From: Flavobacterium sp. ASW18X
GTDB lineage: Bacteria > Bacteroidota > Bacteroidia > Flavobacteriales > Flavobacteriaceae
NCBI RefSeq assembly: GCF_005144745.1
Contig: NZ_SWKK01000001.1
Location: 1 to 64,000 of the forward strand
Length of the DNA stretch: 64,000 nucleotides
Direction: 5' to 3'
The notes under the pieces are model-generated. The model did not search any database. It was given only the letters and a program-made list of their open reading frames with translations, and was not told the origin of the DNA. Below are positions 1 to 8,167 of this stretch, piece by piece (the stretch's first letter is position 1; the number at the start of each line of letters is the position of its first letter). The position numbers and the translations under genes were made by a program.

Positions 1-197
1 GGTATTTTCAACTTATTTGGAAGCCAATAGGCACTATTAAAAAGGGTTTTAAATCAATTAATGGTAGTTTGGAGCAAAACAAAATTTCGCCATCCTTTTT
101 ACAAGCTTCGGTAATTTGAAACTAATAAGCTAATTTTAAATTAAAATCTGAAGGCGGTTTTGGGACAGACTGCCGTTGTGAGCAATTAAAACAAACT
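1..197. other. Upstream end of the cassette-like region, with a possible gene tail
   Basis: The frame starting at base 3 stays open to a TGA at 117-119 (38 codons), so this may be the 3' end of a gene that begins outside the window. That cannot be decided from 38 codons. The last part (about 150-180) holds CTGCCGTTGTGAGCAATT. It closely resembles the right-hand end of the spacer at 5829-5850 (CCGTTGTAAGCAA). I read it as the right end of a spacer element preceding the first complete gene. A small local stem (GGCGGT near 152 with ACTGCC near 169) is also present. Confidence 0.3.
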
Positions 198-860
198 ATG
201 GGAATAGGAAGAAGGCAGTTCATGAAATTATCAAGTCTTGCTTTGGTTGGACTTACTATTGACCCTTTAAATGCTGTTGCCATAAATGATAGTGTTTATG
301 TGAATAAAAAACTTGGAATACTATTCAACAAACCAAAAAAATGGGGATTCATTGCTGTTAAAGACTTTGGGAAAATTAAAAGCGAACAAATAATTGGAGA
401 GGGACTTGAAGATTCACAAGAAGAAATATGGGAGGGATTGGGAGACCCTATTTGTATTGCTACAAAATATTACGGGGACAAACCTAAATATAAAGGTATT
501 TTCTCACCAACAATTACTTTAAACATAACGCCAAAAGAAGAACTCGAAGATTTAGGACACGAAACTTTCGAAGAACTAATGGAAATGTCTGAATTTGGAA
601 CTTCTATGATTTTAAAGGACTTTAAAGTAATAAAAAAGTATGAGCCTTATTTCATTAGTAATTGTAAATTCTATGAATATGACGCTGAATATTTATTTGA
701 ACATATAGAAATAAATGAGCCATTAAAAGTCGAGCTTAAAGTATTAAAAGCAGAGCATAATGGATTTTATTACGATTTTAATTGCCATCAATCTAAAGCT
801 CAAAATCAACTTGCGAACATGGAATTTGAAGAATTTAAAAAATCAATAAAACTAATATAA
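198..860 (+). CDS. Tat-like exported protein of unknown function
   Basis: The 220-residue product starts with a twin-arginine-like signal (GRRQFMK at residues 4-10) followed by a hydrophobic stretch (about 11-28), so export is likely. The Tat motif favours the ATG at 198 over the one at 222. The mature part is rich in charged residues, has no membrane segment and matches no family I recognise. It starts about 20 bp after the conserved right end of the preceding spacer element and ends just before the left end of the next one, as expected for a one-gene cassette. Function is unknown. Confidence 0.7.
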   Translation: MGIGRRQFMKLSSLALVGLTIDPLNAVAINDSVYVNKKLGILFNKPKKWGFIAVKDFGKIKSEQIIGEGLEDSQEEIWEGLGDPICIATKYYGDKPKYKGIFSPTITLNITPKEELEDLGHETFEELMEMSEFGTSMILKDFKVIKKYEPYFISNCKFYEYDAEYLFEHIEINEPLKVELKVLKAEHNGFYYDFNCHQSKAQNQLANMEFEEFKKSIKLI

Positions 861-1060
861 ATAACTGCCCACCACACGGTGTATAAAATATAGCTAATAA
901 GTACTTAACCGAAAAGTTGGTGTATATTTAAAAAGTCCGCCAAATTTTTTATTTGGCTTTTTAAAAAAAGAAAAATTAAAAACAAAATATAAAAATTCGT
1001 CTCTGTGTTTATCTGAAAGGTTAGTGTCTATTTATACGCTACATTTCATACACAAGACCA
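861..1060. repeat. Cassette spacer 1 with long inverted repeat (attC-like)
   Basis: GTGTATAAAATATAGC at 879-894 is the inverted counterpart of GCTACATTTCATACAC at 1038-1053 (14 of 16 positions pair). About 143 bp lie between the arms. The left arm begins shortly after the stop codon at 860 and the right arm ends about 20 bp before the next gene. The right end reads CCATTGCAACCAATTAAG, which resembles other spacer ends in this region. No reading frame is visible inside. Confidence 0.6.
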
Positions 1061-1075
1061 TTGCAACCAATTAAG

Positions 1076-1813
1076 ATGAACGAAGAGATTAAATTTAATT
1101 TAGAAGCCTTATTAAATGAATCTTTGAAAAAATTAAATTCATCTTCTTTACAATCAATTGTTGATGACTTTCTTCTTTCAACCCCTTATTTCATTAATTT
1201 AAATCCTGAATCATCTCAGGATAAACCTACTTATAATGAAATTGAAAGAGTTAAAAGAGCTCTTAAAAATCCTGAGTTAATAAATTCCTTTGAGGTGGCC
1301 AGAAAAATGGAATTTAATAAAGACGAGATTATAAAAGAATTAAAAAGTGATATTCTTAATTCAATTCCTGAAATGAAAGAAAGTATTACAAGAAGTAATA
1401 TAAAGTATAAGAAACAGATACTTTTTTTAGAATATGACCATGAACCAATAGCCTGCCTCTGTGGGTTTGGAAAAGGGAGTTATCCAATTTTAAAAAACCC
1501 TGAATACATCGACTACAATTATAGAGAAGAATTATACAATGGAATTGGTAAAGTAGATTATCGAAAAATTTGGAAAAACCTAATCGAATTTGACCAGATA
1601 CTAGATGAATTAAATATTTTTTATCAAATTATTGATACAGAATTGTATCATAATTTATCAGATTCTTATAGATATAAAACATATTTATTCCTTTACGAGA
1701 CATTTGACGAATTGAGTATTGAAATATTTGAAGGGATACCTATAGAAAAGCCATTAATGATTTATGGAAATGAACACGATTTGGAGGCCATAAACATTTA
1801 TGCTTTTACTTAA
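1076..1813 (+). CDS. Hypothetical protein in cassette-like array
   Basis: I chose the ATG at 1076 rather than the in-frame TTG at 1061, because the TTG lies inside the conserved spacer end. The product is about 245 residues, soluble and mildly acidic, with no signal peptide or membrane segment. A central CLCGFG motif lies near residue 130. No family is recognised. Spacer elements with inverted repeats flank it on both sides. Its strong A/T codon preference matches neighbouring cassette genes rather than the genes after 6.4 kb. It could be a stress or defence accessory protein, but nothing in the sequence shows this. Confidence 0.65.
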   Translation: MNEEIKFNLEALLNESLKKLNSSSLQSIVDDFLLSTPYFINLNPESSQDKPTYNEIERVKRALKNPELINSFEVARKMEFNKDEIIKELKSDILNSIPEMKESITRSNIKYKKQILFLEYDHEPIACLCGFGKGSYPILKNPEYIDYNYREELYNGIGKVDYRKIWKNLIEFDQILDELNIFYQIIDTELYHNLSDSYRYKTYLFLYETFDELSIEIFEGIPIEKPLMIYGNEHDLEAINIYAFT

Positions 1814-1820
1814 ATTAACT

Positions 1821-1950
1821 GGTTACAACAACGGCCATGCCTCATAGCCTATCGCTCGGCTAATTTTTTGTACATTTCAAAGAAACTAAAAGCGCCTACG
1901 CTTGGCCACGAAGGCATAGCCAGGGACGTTGAATGCCACTCAACGCAACC
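1821..1950. repeat. Cassette spacer 2, multi-step inverted repeat (attC-like)
   Basis: Nested pairing segments: GGTT 1821-1824 with AACC 1947-1950, CAACG 1829-1833 with CGTTG 1927-1931, and ATGCCT 1837-1842 with AGGCAT 1912-1917. Unpaired bases interrupt them, mostly on the right side. This stem with asymmetric bulges is how integron attC sites are built. No recombination has been shown, so the attC label is inference. Confidence 0.6.
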
Positions 1951-1988
1951 AAATGATTAAATATCTACTATTAAATAAAATAGACGAT

Positions 1989-2396
1989 ATGAAAAGTAAA
2001 TTAATATTTGAAATTATCTCAATTCTTTTTTTGAGTCTTTTATCCTGTGAGTCTAATAATCCTGATGGAAAGTGGGAGGATAATATAAAACTTTCGACTA
2101 AAGAAGTAAGTTTTTCTGCCCAATCTGATGCTGTAATTATAACAACCGAGGGAACTTCATGGTGGATTAATGGAATAGGTATGAATGACGACTGGAGTTA
2201 CGATATAAGCGGAATTGATACTATGCAAGACAATTTTTTGATCGAAGAACCTGAATTTACTATTGAAAGGAAAAATGCTAAAGAAATTCACATTTCTATG
2301 ACTGAAAACCAATCAGCCATAGAAAGAACCCTAACAATTGGACTACAAGCAGGAAATTATTTTGACGGAATTAAAATTATACAATCTGGTAATTGA
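1989..2396 (+). CDS. Small lipoprotein of unknown function
   Basis: The frame is open from a TTG at 1929, but the ATG at 1989 gives a clean lipoprotein signal: Lys at positions 2 and 4, a hydrophobic core, then LLSC with Cys20. The product is therefore about 135 residues and lipid-anchored. The mature part has aromatic and Thr/Ser-rich beta-like stretches and a WWINGIG segment, resembling small Bacteroidota BACON or Ig-like lipoproteins. That similarity is only an impression. It lies between spacers 2 and 3 of the cassette-like array. Confidence 0.65.
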   Translation: MKSKLIFEIISILFLSLLSCESNNPDGKWEDNIKLSTKEVSFSAQSDAVIITTEGTSWWINGIGMNDDWSYDISGIDTMQDNFLIEEPEFTIERKNAKEIHISMTENQSAIERTLTIGLQAGNYFDGIKIIQSGN

Positions 2397-2402
2397 AAAT
2401 AT

Positions 2403-2679
2403 AAACGGTATACAACAAAGAGTTGAGGTAAAAACCAACTTTTTTCTACTTTAAATTTAGGCATATTTTTTCTAGCAAAATTCCTGCCCCCGCTATCACT
2501 AGTTTGCTCATCTGCAAAGGAAACCACTTTTGAACAAAGAAGAACTTGGTGAAAATTTAGCTATAATTCATTGATCGAAAATTTCCTAAACGGTTTTCAA
2601 CCGAAATTGCCTATATTTATTCCCAACCGTGTGGTCCGCGCTTTATTTGGTTGCAACTCGCCATACGTTTAAAGTTACC
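2403..2679. repeat. Cassette spacer 3: inverted ends plus copy 1 of a 116-bp direct repeat
   Basis: The left end (2403-2427, AAACGGTAT...GAGTTG) pairs with the right end (2653-2670, GCAACTCGCCATACGTTT). When folded, AAACG-TAT and GAGTTG coincide. Positions 2564-2679 are a direct repeat of 4871-4985, matching at about 100 of 116 positions by eye, including a 31-base identical block at the centre. The gap holds no recognisable gene. Confidence 0.65.
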
Positions 2680-2686
2680 AATAATT

Positions 2687-3409
2687 ATGAAAAACAGCAT
2701 TTTGACAATATTATTCTCATTCTTATTGACTTTGGGTCTTGCTCAAACAGAAGTCTATTACCCTGAATTTAACTATGATAATTCAAAAGATGGAACTTAT
2801 GAAAACAAAAGTTTTTCTAAAGAATTTTTGGACAAAGAACTGCCAATTATCAAACCGAATTTGGAAACTCTTAATCCTAAAAAATATCCCAATTTCCTAA
2901 ATCCTAACAATAGAGAAATAGTACTTTTTGAAAACCATAATCTGAATAGCTTAAAACCAGTTGCGAAATTAAATAGTTTAACCCAAGTTTATATTGACTC
3001 TATAATTTACAAATACAAGTTTAAAGACTTGACCAATTGCGTTTGGAATAGAATATTGATAAAGGACAAATATTATTACACAGACGCTGATATTCACGAC
3101 TTTTCTCTGACAAAGAAATTGAATAAACTCAATCAAAAAGTAGAGATTATTGGACAAAATGACGGTTACGATGGAGCATATCATTTAGGTTACCCAGAAC
3201 ATTTTTTTATGATTTTTACCGACATAGAAAATAAGGTTATAAATAAAACTGATGTTCTTAAATTTTATTTAAATGACGAATTTGCGATGGAAGAAGATAT
3301 TCTAAAGGTAGATTGGAATGAAAAAAATAAAACGTATGAAATAAATTTAATTGGAGCAGATGACAAAATAAAAGTTATTTGGAATGGAAAGACATTTGAA
3401 ATAAAATAA
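2687..3409 (+). CDS. Secreted protein of unknown function
   Basis: The ATG at 2687 is preferred to the in-frame TTG at 2651, which lies inside the repeat. It gives a 240-residue protein with a typical Sec signal: MKNS, then a hydrophobic core and cleavage after GLAQ near residue 20. The mature protein is rich in Asn, Lys, Asp and Tyr, has no further membrane segment, and belongs to no family I recognise. It is probably periplasmic or surface-exposed. Spacer 3 (with the direct repeat) and spacer 4 flank it. Confidence 0.7.
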   Translation: MKNSILTILFSFLLTLGLAQTEVYYPEFNYDNSKDGTYENKSFSKEFLDKELPIIKPNLETLNPKKYPNFLNPNNREIVLFENHNLNSLKPVAKLNSLTQVYIDSIIYKYKFKDLTNCVWNRILIKDKYYYTDADIHDFSLTKKLNKLNQKVEIIGQNDGYDGAYHLGYPEHFFMIFTDIENKVINKTDVLKFYLNDEFAMEEDILKVDWNEKNKTYEINLIGADDKIKVIWNGKTFEIK

Positions 3410-3410
3410 C

Positions 3411-3618
3411 TTGTACAACAGCCACAATGCCTAAATGTAATGTGGATTTTAGGGCAAGACCGAAAATTCTGAATGCATTTATGATGACGCTAATTCTTAT
3501 AGGTTTAGCATTTAACAATTAATGAAAATAAAAACAATAAGCTGTAGCTCCGTCGCCAGATGGAAACTAAAAGTTTCCTTACCTGCCCTAATTGCCATAG
3601 CCGCAACGTTGGCACCAA
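3411..3618. repeat. Cassette spacer 4 with inverted repeats
   Basis: TTG 3411-3413 pairs with CAA 3616-3618, CAAC 3416-3419 with GTTG 3608-3611, and the perfect octamer TTAGGGCA 3449-3456 with TGCCCTAA 3584-3591. The right end (CGTTGGCACCAATT) carries GTTGGCA, the form expected for an integron R' box (GTTRRRY, allowing one deviation). After the element about 120 bp remain before the HTH gene, which probably contain its promoter. Confidence 0.5.
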
Positions 3619-3737
3619 TTAAAAACGCAACAAAATCAATAGATTGACAAGAATGTCGTAAGAATGCCGCAAAGTAACCGTTATCAAAAAGATACTCTCA
3701 TAAGTAGTTTTGTGAAAAGAATAACCCAAAATTAATT

Positions 3738-4301
3738 ATGAACGAAATCGGAAAAAAAATTAAAGAATTAAGAAAGAGAAAAGGTCTTTCTCAAGAAGAA
3801 TTAGCGGAAAAAGCGAAAGTAAATTTAAGAACCATTCAGAGAATCGAAAATAATGAAAGTGAACCTCGTGGAAAAACGCTGAATTTGATATGCGAAGTTC
3901 TTGACATAAACCCAGAAGCTATTTTGGATTATGGAAAACAAATGGACAAAACTTATCTAACAATTTTCCATCTTACTGTGCTGACCTTTTTGGCAATTCC
4001 TGTTGGTAACATTATCATACCCTTAATTATGTGGATGAACAAAAAAGATAAAATATTTGGACTTAAAAAAATCGGAGTAAACTTATTGAACTATCAGATA
4101 CTTTGGTCAATTTTGACTTTTATTTCAATAACAGCATTCGCATTTTTTAAAATTATGCATTATGGATATTATCCGCTTTTGCTTTACATTTTTGCTGGAC
4201 TTTATGCCTTAAATATAATATTGCCGATAATTTTCGCAATTAAAACAAATAAAGGAAAAATGGTAAACTCATATCCGAATTTAATAAAACTAATAAAATA
4301 A
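3738..4301 (+). CDS. XRE-family HTH protein with C-terminal membrane domain (DUF4870-like)
   Basis: Residues 5-58 form a canonical HTH_3 fold (KIKELRKRKGLSQEELAEKA, then RTIQRIENNESEPR). Three or four hydrophobic segments follow (about 75-97, 115-135, 145-170), as in Bacteroidota HTH proteins fused to a DUF4870/Tic20-like membrane module. It is 187 residues long. Such proteins are thought to be membrane-tethered regulators, and the target here is unknown. It is the only DNA-binding protein in the cassette-like stretch. Its leader (3619-3737) is longer than that of its neighbours, so it may have its own promoter. Confidence 0.85.
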   Translation: MNEIGKKIKELRKRKGLSQEELAEKAKVNLRTIQRIENNESEPRGKTLNLICEVLDINPEAILDYGKQMDKTYLTIFHLTVLTFLAIPVGNIIIPLIMWMNKKDKIFGLKKIGVNLLNYQILWSILTFISITAFAFFKIMHYGYYPLLLYIFAGLYALNIILPIIFAIKTNKGKMVNSYPNLIKLIK

Positions 4302-4416
4302 CTGGTGCTATCGGGTATTGTTATAGATGTGTATAGGAATTAGTATATCTTTAGTGTTATAGAAGTATTTATCGGATGAAGCGTATTCTATTTTGTAATT
4401 CATTTAAAATAAGTCT

Positions 4417-4851
4417 ATGAAATTTAGCCTTCTTTTTATTATAACCGTATTTACTGCTTCAGCTGTCTATGGACAAGAAGTTCAAGTAATTGGAGAATAC
4501 GAAAAAAATGTAGAAACCAATGATGGGTCTATTTTGGTATGGACAGTTCATCTAAAAGAAGATAGTACATTCTTGTATAATTTTTACCGCAAGTTAAATT
4601 GTGATGCGTGTAAAGAAGAAAACTTTTGGGGAAAAGGAAAATGGACTGCTAAAGAAAATGTAATTACAATTCAATCCGAAAAAGAAAAAGATTTGGATAG
4701 TATTTACACAATGGATTTTAGTATTACTAAAGCTAGAATTAAGAGTCAGTCTAAGCGAAATTTATCTGCCAAACGCATTCCAAATAAATTGATTTTCTAT
4801 GATTCGCCCTTATCCTTAATTAAAGGATTGAAATTGGTAAAAAAATCTTAA
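4417..4851 (+). CDS. Small secreted protein, lipocalin-like length, unknown function
   Basis: The 144-residue product has a Sec signal (MKFSLLFIITVFTASAVYG, cleavage before QE near residue 20). The mature part alternates hydrophobic and polar residues and contains a CDAC pair near residues 66-69, a WGKGKW motif and a basic C terminus. This fits a small beta-barrel of the kind common in Flavobacteriia that predicts poorly. No family is assigned. It follows the HTH gene after 115 bp without a clear inverted-repeat spacer, so the two may form one transcription unit or one cassette. Confidence 0.7.
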   Translation: MKFSLLFIITVFTASAVYGQEVQVIGEYEKNVETNDGSILVWTVHLKEDSTFLYNFYRKLNCDACKEENFWGKGKWTAKENVITIQSEKEKDLDSIYTMDFSITKARIKSQSKRNLSAKRIPNKLIFYDSPLSLIKGLKLVKKS

Positions 4852-4869
4852 CATATTTCAATAGTGCCT

Positions 4870-4985
4870 GTAATTCATTGAGCCAAAATTTCCTAATCGG
4901 TTTTCAATTGTAATTGCCTATATTTATTCCCAACCGTGTGGTATGCGCTCTTTTGGGCGCAACTCGTCATACATTTAACGTTACC
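4870..4985. repeat. Copy 2 of the 116-bp spacer repeat
   Basis: This is a direct repeat of 2564-2679. The central block from AATTGCC to GTGTGGT (31 bases) is identical in both copies, as are the GCAACTCG and GTTACC ends. The left arm seen at 2403-2427 is not evident here, so this copy may be truncated. The next gene starts 20 bp after the repeat end, a similar spacing to copy 1. Confidence 0.75.
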
Positions 4986-5004
4986 TGTAATTTTGAAATT
5001 CTAA

Positions 5005-5664
5005 TTGGAAATAACAAAATCCGACATAGTCAAGCTTATTGAAGAAGAGAAAACGGACAATTTAACCACTCACTTCTTGACAATCCTAAAATGGGATTTC
5101 AAACCGACTGGGGAAATACGGAATCGGGAAATCAGGGTTTGGAGACAAAACAGTTGGAACAGAATGTTTTATCCGATTTTCAAGTTTGAATTAAACAAAG
5201 ATTCACACCTAATAAATATTTCGGACAGAATAAACCCTGTTGGACTAATATTTTATATCCTTTTTTGCATTCTATTTTCAATTCCTTGGCTCTATTGGGT
5301 TTTTGAAGATTTTGACCTTTGGAATCATTGGATTCAGATTCTTGGATGGATTATTTTTCTGGGAATTTTCCTTTTAATCGGCTTTAAAATATATCGAATG
5401 GAAAAGAAAATCCAATTGGAAAAGATTTACGAAATCTTGGAAATCGAAATTGAAAATGAAAAGCTAGCGAAACAATGGAACTGGAAAAAAATATTGGTAC
5501 GCTTAATTACTTATCCTCTTTCTCTTTTTCTTTTAGCAATGTGCTTTTTCGCCGCCATTCCACAAGGAAAATACCTGCTAGCACTAGGAATACTAACAAT
5601 TGTTGGGTTCTATATGTATTCGGATTTGAAAATAATACTAGAAAAGAAAAAAAACTACAGGTAA
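5005..5664 (+). CDS. Four-segment membrane protein of unknown function, TTG start
   Basis: The product has 219 residues. A charged N-terminal domain of about 75 residues is followed by hydrophobic segments near 77-98, 106-130, 165-185 and 188-207, with a Lys/Glu-rich loop between the second and third. In-frame TAA lies directly before the TTG at 5005, and the next ATG (about 5164) would delete most of the soluble domain. TTG is therefore the best start. Its stop codon overlaps the left arm of the following inverted-repeat spacer. Function is unknown. Confidence 0.65.
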   Translation: MEITKSDIVKLIEEEKTDNLTTHFLTILKWDFKPTGEIRNREIRVWRQNSWNRMFYPIFKFELNKDSHLINISDRINPVGLIFYILFCILFSIPWLYWVFEDFDLWNHWIQILGWIIFLGIFLLIGFKIYRMEKKIQLEKIYEILEIEIENEKLAKQWNWKKILVRLITYPLSLFLLAMCFFAAIPQGKYLLALGILTIVGFYMYSDLKIILEKKKNYR

Positions 5665-5850
5665 CAACGGCTATAAGTGATGCGGACTGATGTTCAAGAC
5701 GAAAGTGATTTTCTTACAGCATCGCTTACAATTTTGTAAATTGGTTACTAACAAAAAACAAATTTATAAATGGTCCGCTTGGGTTCGTGCCAAATTGATG
5801 ACTAGCGCTTTTCAATCCCGAACTAATCATAGCCAAACCGTTGTAAGCAA
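5661..5850. repeat. Cassette spacer 6 with inverted repeat (attC-like)
   Basis: ACAACGG-CTAT at 5664-5674 pairs with ATAGCCAAACCGTTGT at 5829-5844, with a three-base bulge on the right strand. Inner pairs include GCGGAC 5682-5687 with GTCCGC near 5773, and AAGTGATGC near 5675 with GCATCGCTT near 5720. The left arm begins inside the stop codon of the preceding gene. The right end, CCGTTGTAAGCAA, matches the element end near 172-185. Confidence 0.65.
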
Positions 5851-5869
5851 GCTGAAAACCGAAATATAA

Positions 5870-6310
5870 TTGATAAAAAGAGCGATAATAATAACCATAA
5901 TTCTGAACTCAATAATTCTGATTGATGTTCCTGCTGGACACGGTTACGGAATAATGGCAATGTTTGAATTTATAAGTATTCCGACTCTGATTAAAAACGG
6001 ATTTGATTTTCAGAAAGAATACCCTTTTGAAAGTAGTCTGATTTTAATTGCTTTGGTTTCCTTAATTGGAAAACTGATTTCAATTTCACTATTGTTTTCA
6101 AAGAATATTTTGAACAAAAAGAACTGGATTTATGTCGGACTGACTTTAATGCTGATTTCATTCCTTTTTGTTTGTTATGGAGCTTGGGAATATGATAATT
6201 TCCTATTTGCAATTACACTGGGAAGCGGAACTCCATTTTTAATGTATTTCGGCAGAATATTATATTTAATTAAAAAGGAAAAAAGCAAAACGGAATTAGT
6301 AGCGGAATGA
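5870..6310 (+). CDS. Four-segment membrane protein of unknown function, TTG start
   Basis: The product has 146 residues and hydrophobic segments near 3-20, 50-74, 86-105 and 112-135, with a short charged C terminus. In-frame TAA is immediately before the TTG at 5870, so TTG is the only start that keeps the first segment. The context TAATTG is the same as at 5002-5007 for the other membrane gene. No family is recognised. It is the last gene with cassette-like surroundings. The sequence after it (AGCACACAACAAAAA near 6320) resembles a left spacer end without a right partner. Confidence 0.6.
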   Translation: MIKRAIIITIILNSIILIDVPAGHGYGIMAMFEFISIPTLIKNGFDFQKEYPFESSLILIALVSLIGKLISISLLFSKNILNKKNWIYVGLTLMLISFLFVCYGAWEYDNFLFAITLGSGTPFLMYFGRILYLIKKEKSKTELVAE

Positions 6311-6464
6311 AAAAAAGCCAGCACACAACAAAAACCAGACCTAAAAACCACCCCATTACCCCATTACGTTTAAGGCCTTTTTATCTAGACCAAAATCCTG
6401 TATTTTTAGGAATTCAACGATAACCCCACCATTTCGGCCAATTAAGAAAAACCACCAGCAACAT

Positions 6465-8132
6465 ATGAGAACCACTACCATCTTGCTCCCTGTCTTAGTA
6501 ATGCTATTGTTTACTTGTACCATAGATGCAAAAGAAAAGAGCAAGAAAACAACACCGATACAAATTACAACCAATGATTATCAAGATTTAGTAATCTTGT
6601 TCAAAGAATGGCGGCGTTTTGAAGCGCCGCCAATGCACGAAGGTGCTCCGGACTATCGTAAAGCTACGTTTACGGAGCGTATGCCTACCTTTAATCAATT
6701 AAGAGCGCGCCATGCTGCTATTGACACTACCGGCTGGTCTATCCCCAACAAAGTGGATTGGATGGTAGTTTGGGCAGAGATGAATGGTTTTGATTTTAAC
6801 CAGCGTGTACTAAAACCATGGGAGCGAGACCCTGCATTCTACAAAACCATTTGGACCGCCAAAAGTGATGTGCCAGCACACGAGGGCCCTACCCATCATG
6901 GTACCTTGGAACTATGGACGTATACTTTTCCGTTGAGCGATGCTGCACGAACAAAAATGCTTAAGGAGCTGGCCGTGATTCCATCCTTGAACGCACAGGC
7001 CAAAACCAACCTTACAGGCAATGCTAGAGACTTGTGGGTTACGGGTATAAGAGATATTAAAACCCAATCCGAAGTACTTGAGAATATGAAAAGTGCAGCA
7101 GGTGTACGTGCCGATGAAGCCCTGATGGCTGCCATTGAAAAAGCCCAAACGGCCACAAATCAACTGGTAGCATGGCTAGAAGCGCAATCCGATAAGAAAA
7201 CGGGCCCTTCAGGTATTGGTAAGGAGAATTACACCTGGTATATGCAAAATGTACATTTGGTTCCACTTACTTGGGAAGACGAGGTAATGATTTTAAAAAG
7301 AGAATTGGCCCGTGCATGGTCGGCATTAAAATTAGAAGAACACCGCAATCGAAAGCTCCCCCAATTAATCGCCGCAGACTCTCCTAAAAGTTATGATGCC
7401 TTAGCCAATCGAGCAGCCAACAGCTTCCTCAACTTTCTAGAGAGCGAAGCTATTTTAACGGTCAAAGATTATTTTGAGCCCGCTTTACGGGAACATTTGG
7501 GCACCTTTGTTCCAGAGGAAACAAGAAACTTTTTTTATATCACTTCGCACTACGACCCTCGCCCTCTCTTTTCTCACTTTTATCATTGGTTCGAGTTGGC
7601 TAGAATGGAAAATGAGCCCAACCCCAGTGAAATTAGAAAAGGACCACTGTTGTACAATATCTTCGATTCTAGAAACGAGGGCACGGCCACGGCCGTGGAA
7701 GAAATGTTTATGGATGCCGGTTTGTATGATGACGACCCTAGGGTGCGGGAGATTGTTTACATTATGATTGCGCAACGGGCTGCCAGAGGACTGGGTTCGC
7801 TCTATGCACATGCCAATGAAATGACCATGGAAGAAGCTGGAAGTATACACTCAGAATATACCCCTAGAGGGTGGATGAAAACGGAAAAAGAACTATTGAT
7901 ATTTGAGCAGCACTTGTATTTAAGACAACCGGGTTACGGTACCAGCTATATTACAGGGAAATATTTGCTAGAAGCCGCTATGGCCGCATATGCGCGTGAT
8001 AAAGAACTAGAGGGAGCGCCATTTGTGCTCAGTGATTTTTTTGATAGTATTAATAGCATAGGTAATATTCCGGTGGCACTAACGCAGTGGGAAATGACCG
8101 GCAATGCTGACCATATGGTAATGATGAAGTAA
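6465..8132 (+). CDS. Exported DUF885-like protein
   Basis: The 555-residue protein has an N-terminal signal peptide (about 1-22). The body is helical, and the C-terminal half has a [11 protein letters not shown] segment near residues 405-415. This matches the EG-x-A-x-x-x-E-E part of DUF885 proteins, which are often suggested to be metallopeptidase-related. The HExxH or HEGxPGH motif usual in that family is not visible, and [11 protein letters not shown] lies where I would expect it. A peptidase activity is therefore doubtful. Its codon use returns to that of the chromosomal backbone. The next gene, an S9 peptidase, follows after 35 bp on the same strand, suggesting co-transcription. Confidence 0.65.
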   Translation: MRTTTILLPVLVMLLFTCTIDAKEKSKKTTPIQITTNDYQDLVILFKEWRRFEAPPMHEGAPDYRKATFTERMPTFNQLRARHAAIDTTGWSIPNKVDWMVVWAEMNGFDFNQRVLKPWERDPAFYKTIWTAKSDVPAHEGPTHHGTLELWTYTFPLSDAARTKMLKELAVIPSLNAQAKTNLTGNARDLWVTGIRDIKTQSEVLENMKSAAGVRADEALMAAIEKAQTATNQLVAWLEAQSDKKTGPSGIGKENYTWYMQNVHLVPLTWEDEVMILKRELARAWSALKLEEHRNRKLPQLIAADSPKSYDALANRAANSFLNFLESEAILTVKDYFEPALREHLGTFVPEETRNFFYITSHYDPRPLFSHFYHWFELARMENEPNPSEIRKGPLLYNIFDSRNEGTATAVEEMFMDAGLYDDDPRVREIVYIMIAQRAARGLGSLYAHANEMTMEEAGSIHSEYTPRGWMKTEKELLIFEQHLYLRQPGYGTSYITGKYLLEAAMAAYARDKELEGAPFVLSDFFDSINSIGNIPVALTQWEMTGNADHMVMMK

Positions 8133-8167
8133 GTCGATTTTTAGAAAATTTATATTGAAATAAGCGG

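Noticed and set aside
5475-5690. 71-residue frame inside the 5005-5664 gene
   Set aside because: It lies in another frame of a better-supported membrane gene and is low in recognisable features.
6356-6574. Minus-strand 72-residue frame before the DUF885-like gene
   Set aside because: It overlaps the signal-peptide part of the 6465 gene on the opposite strand and has no family or context support.
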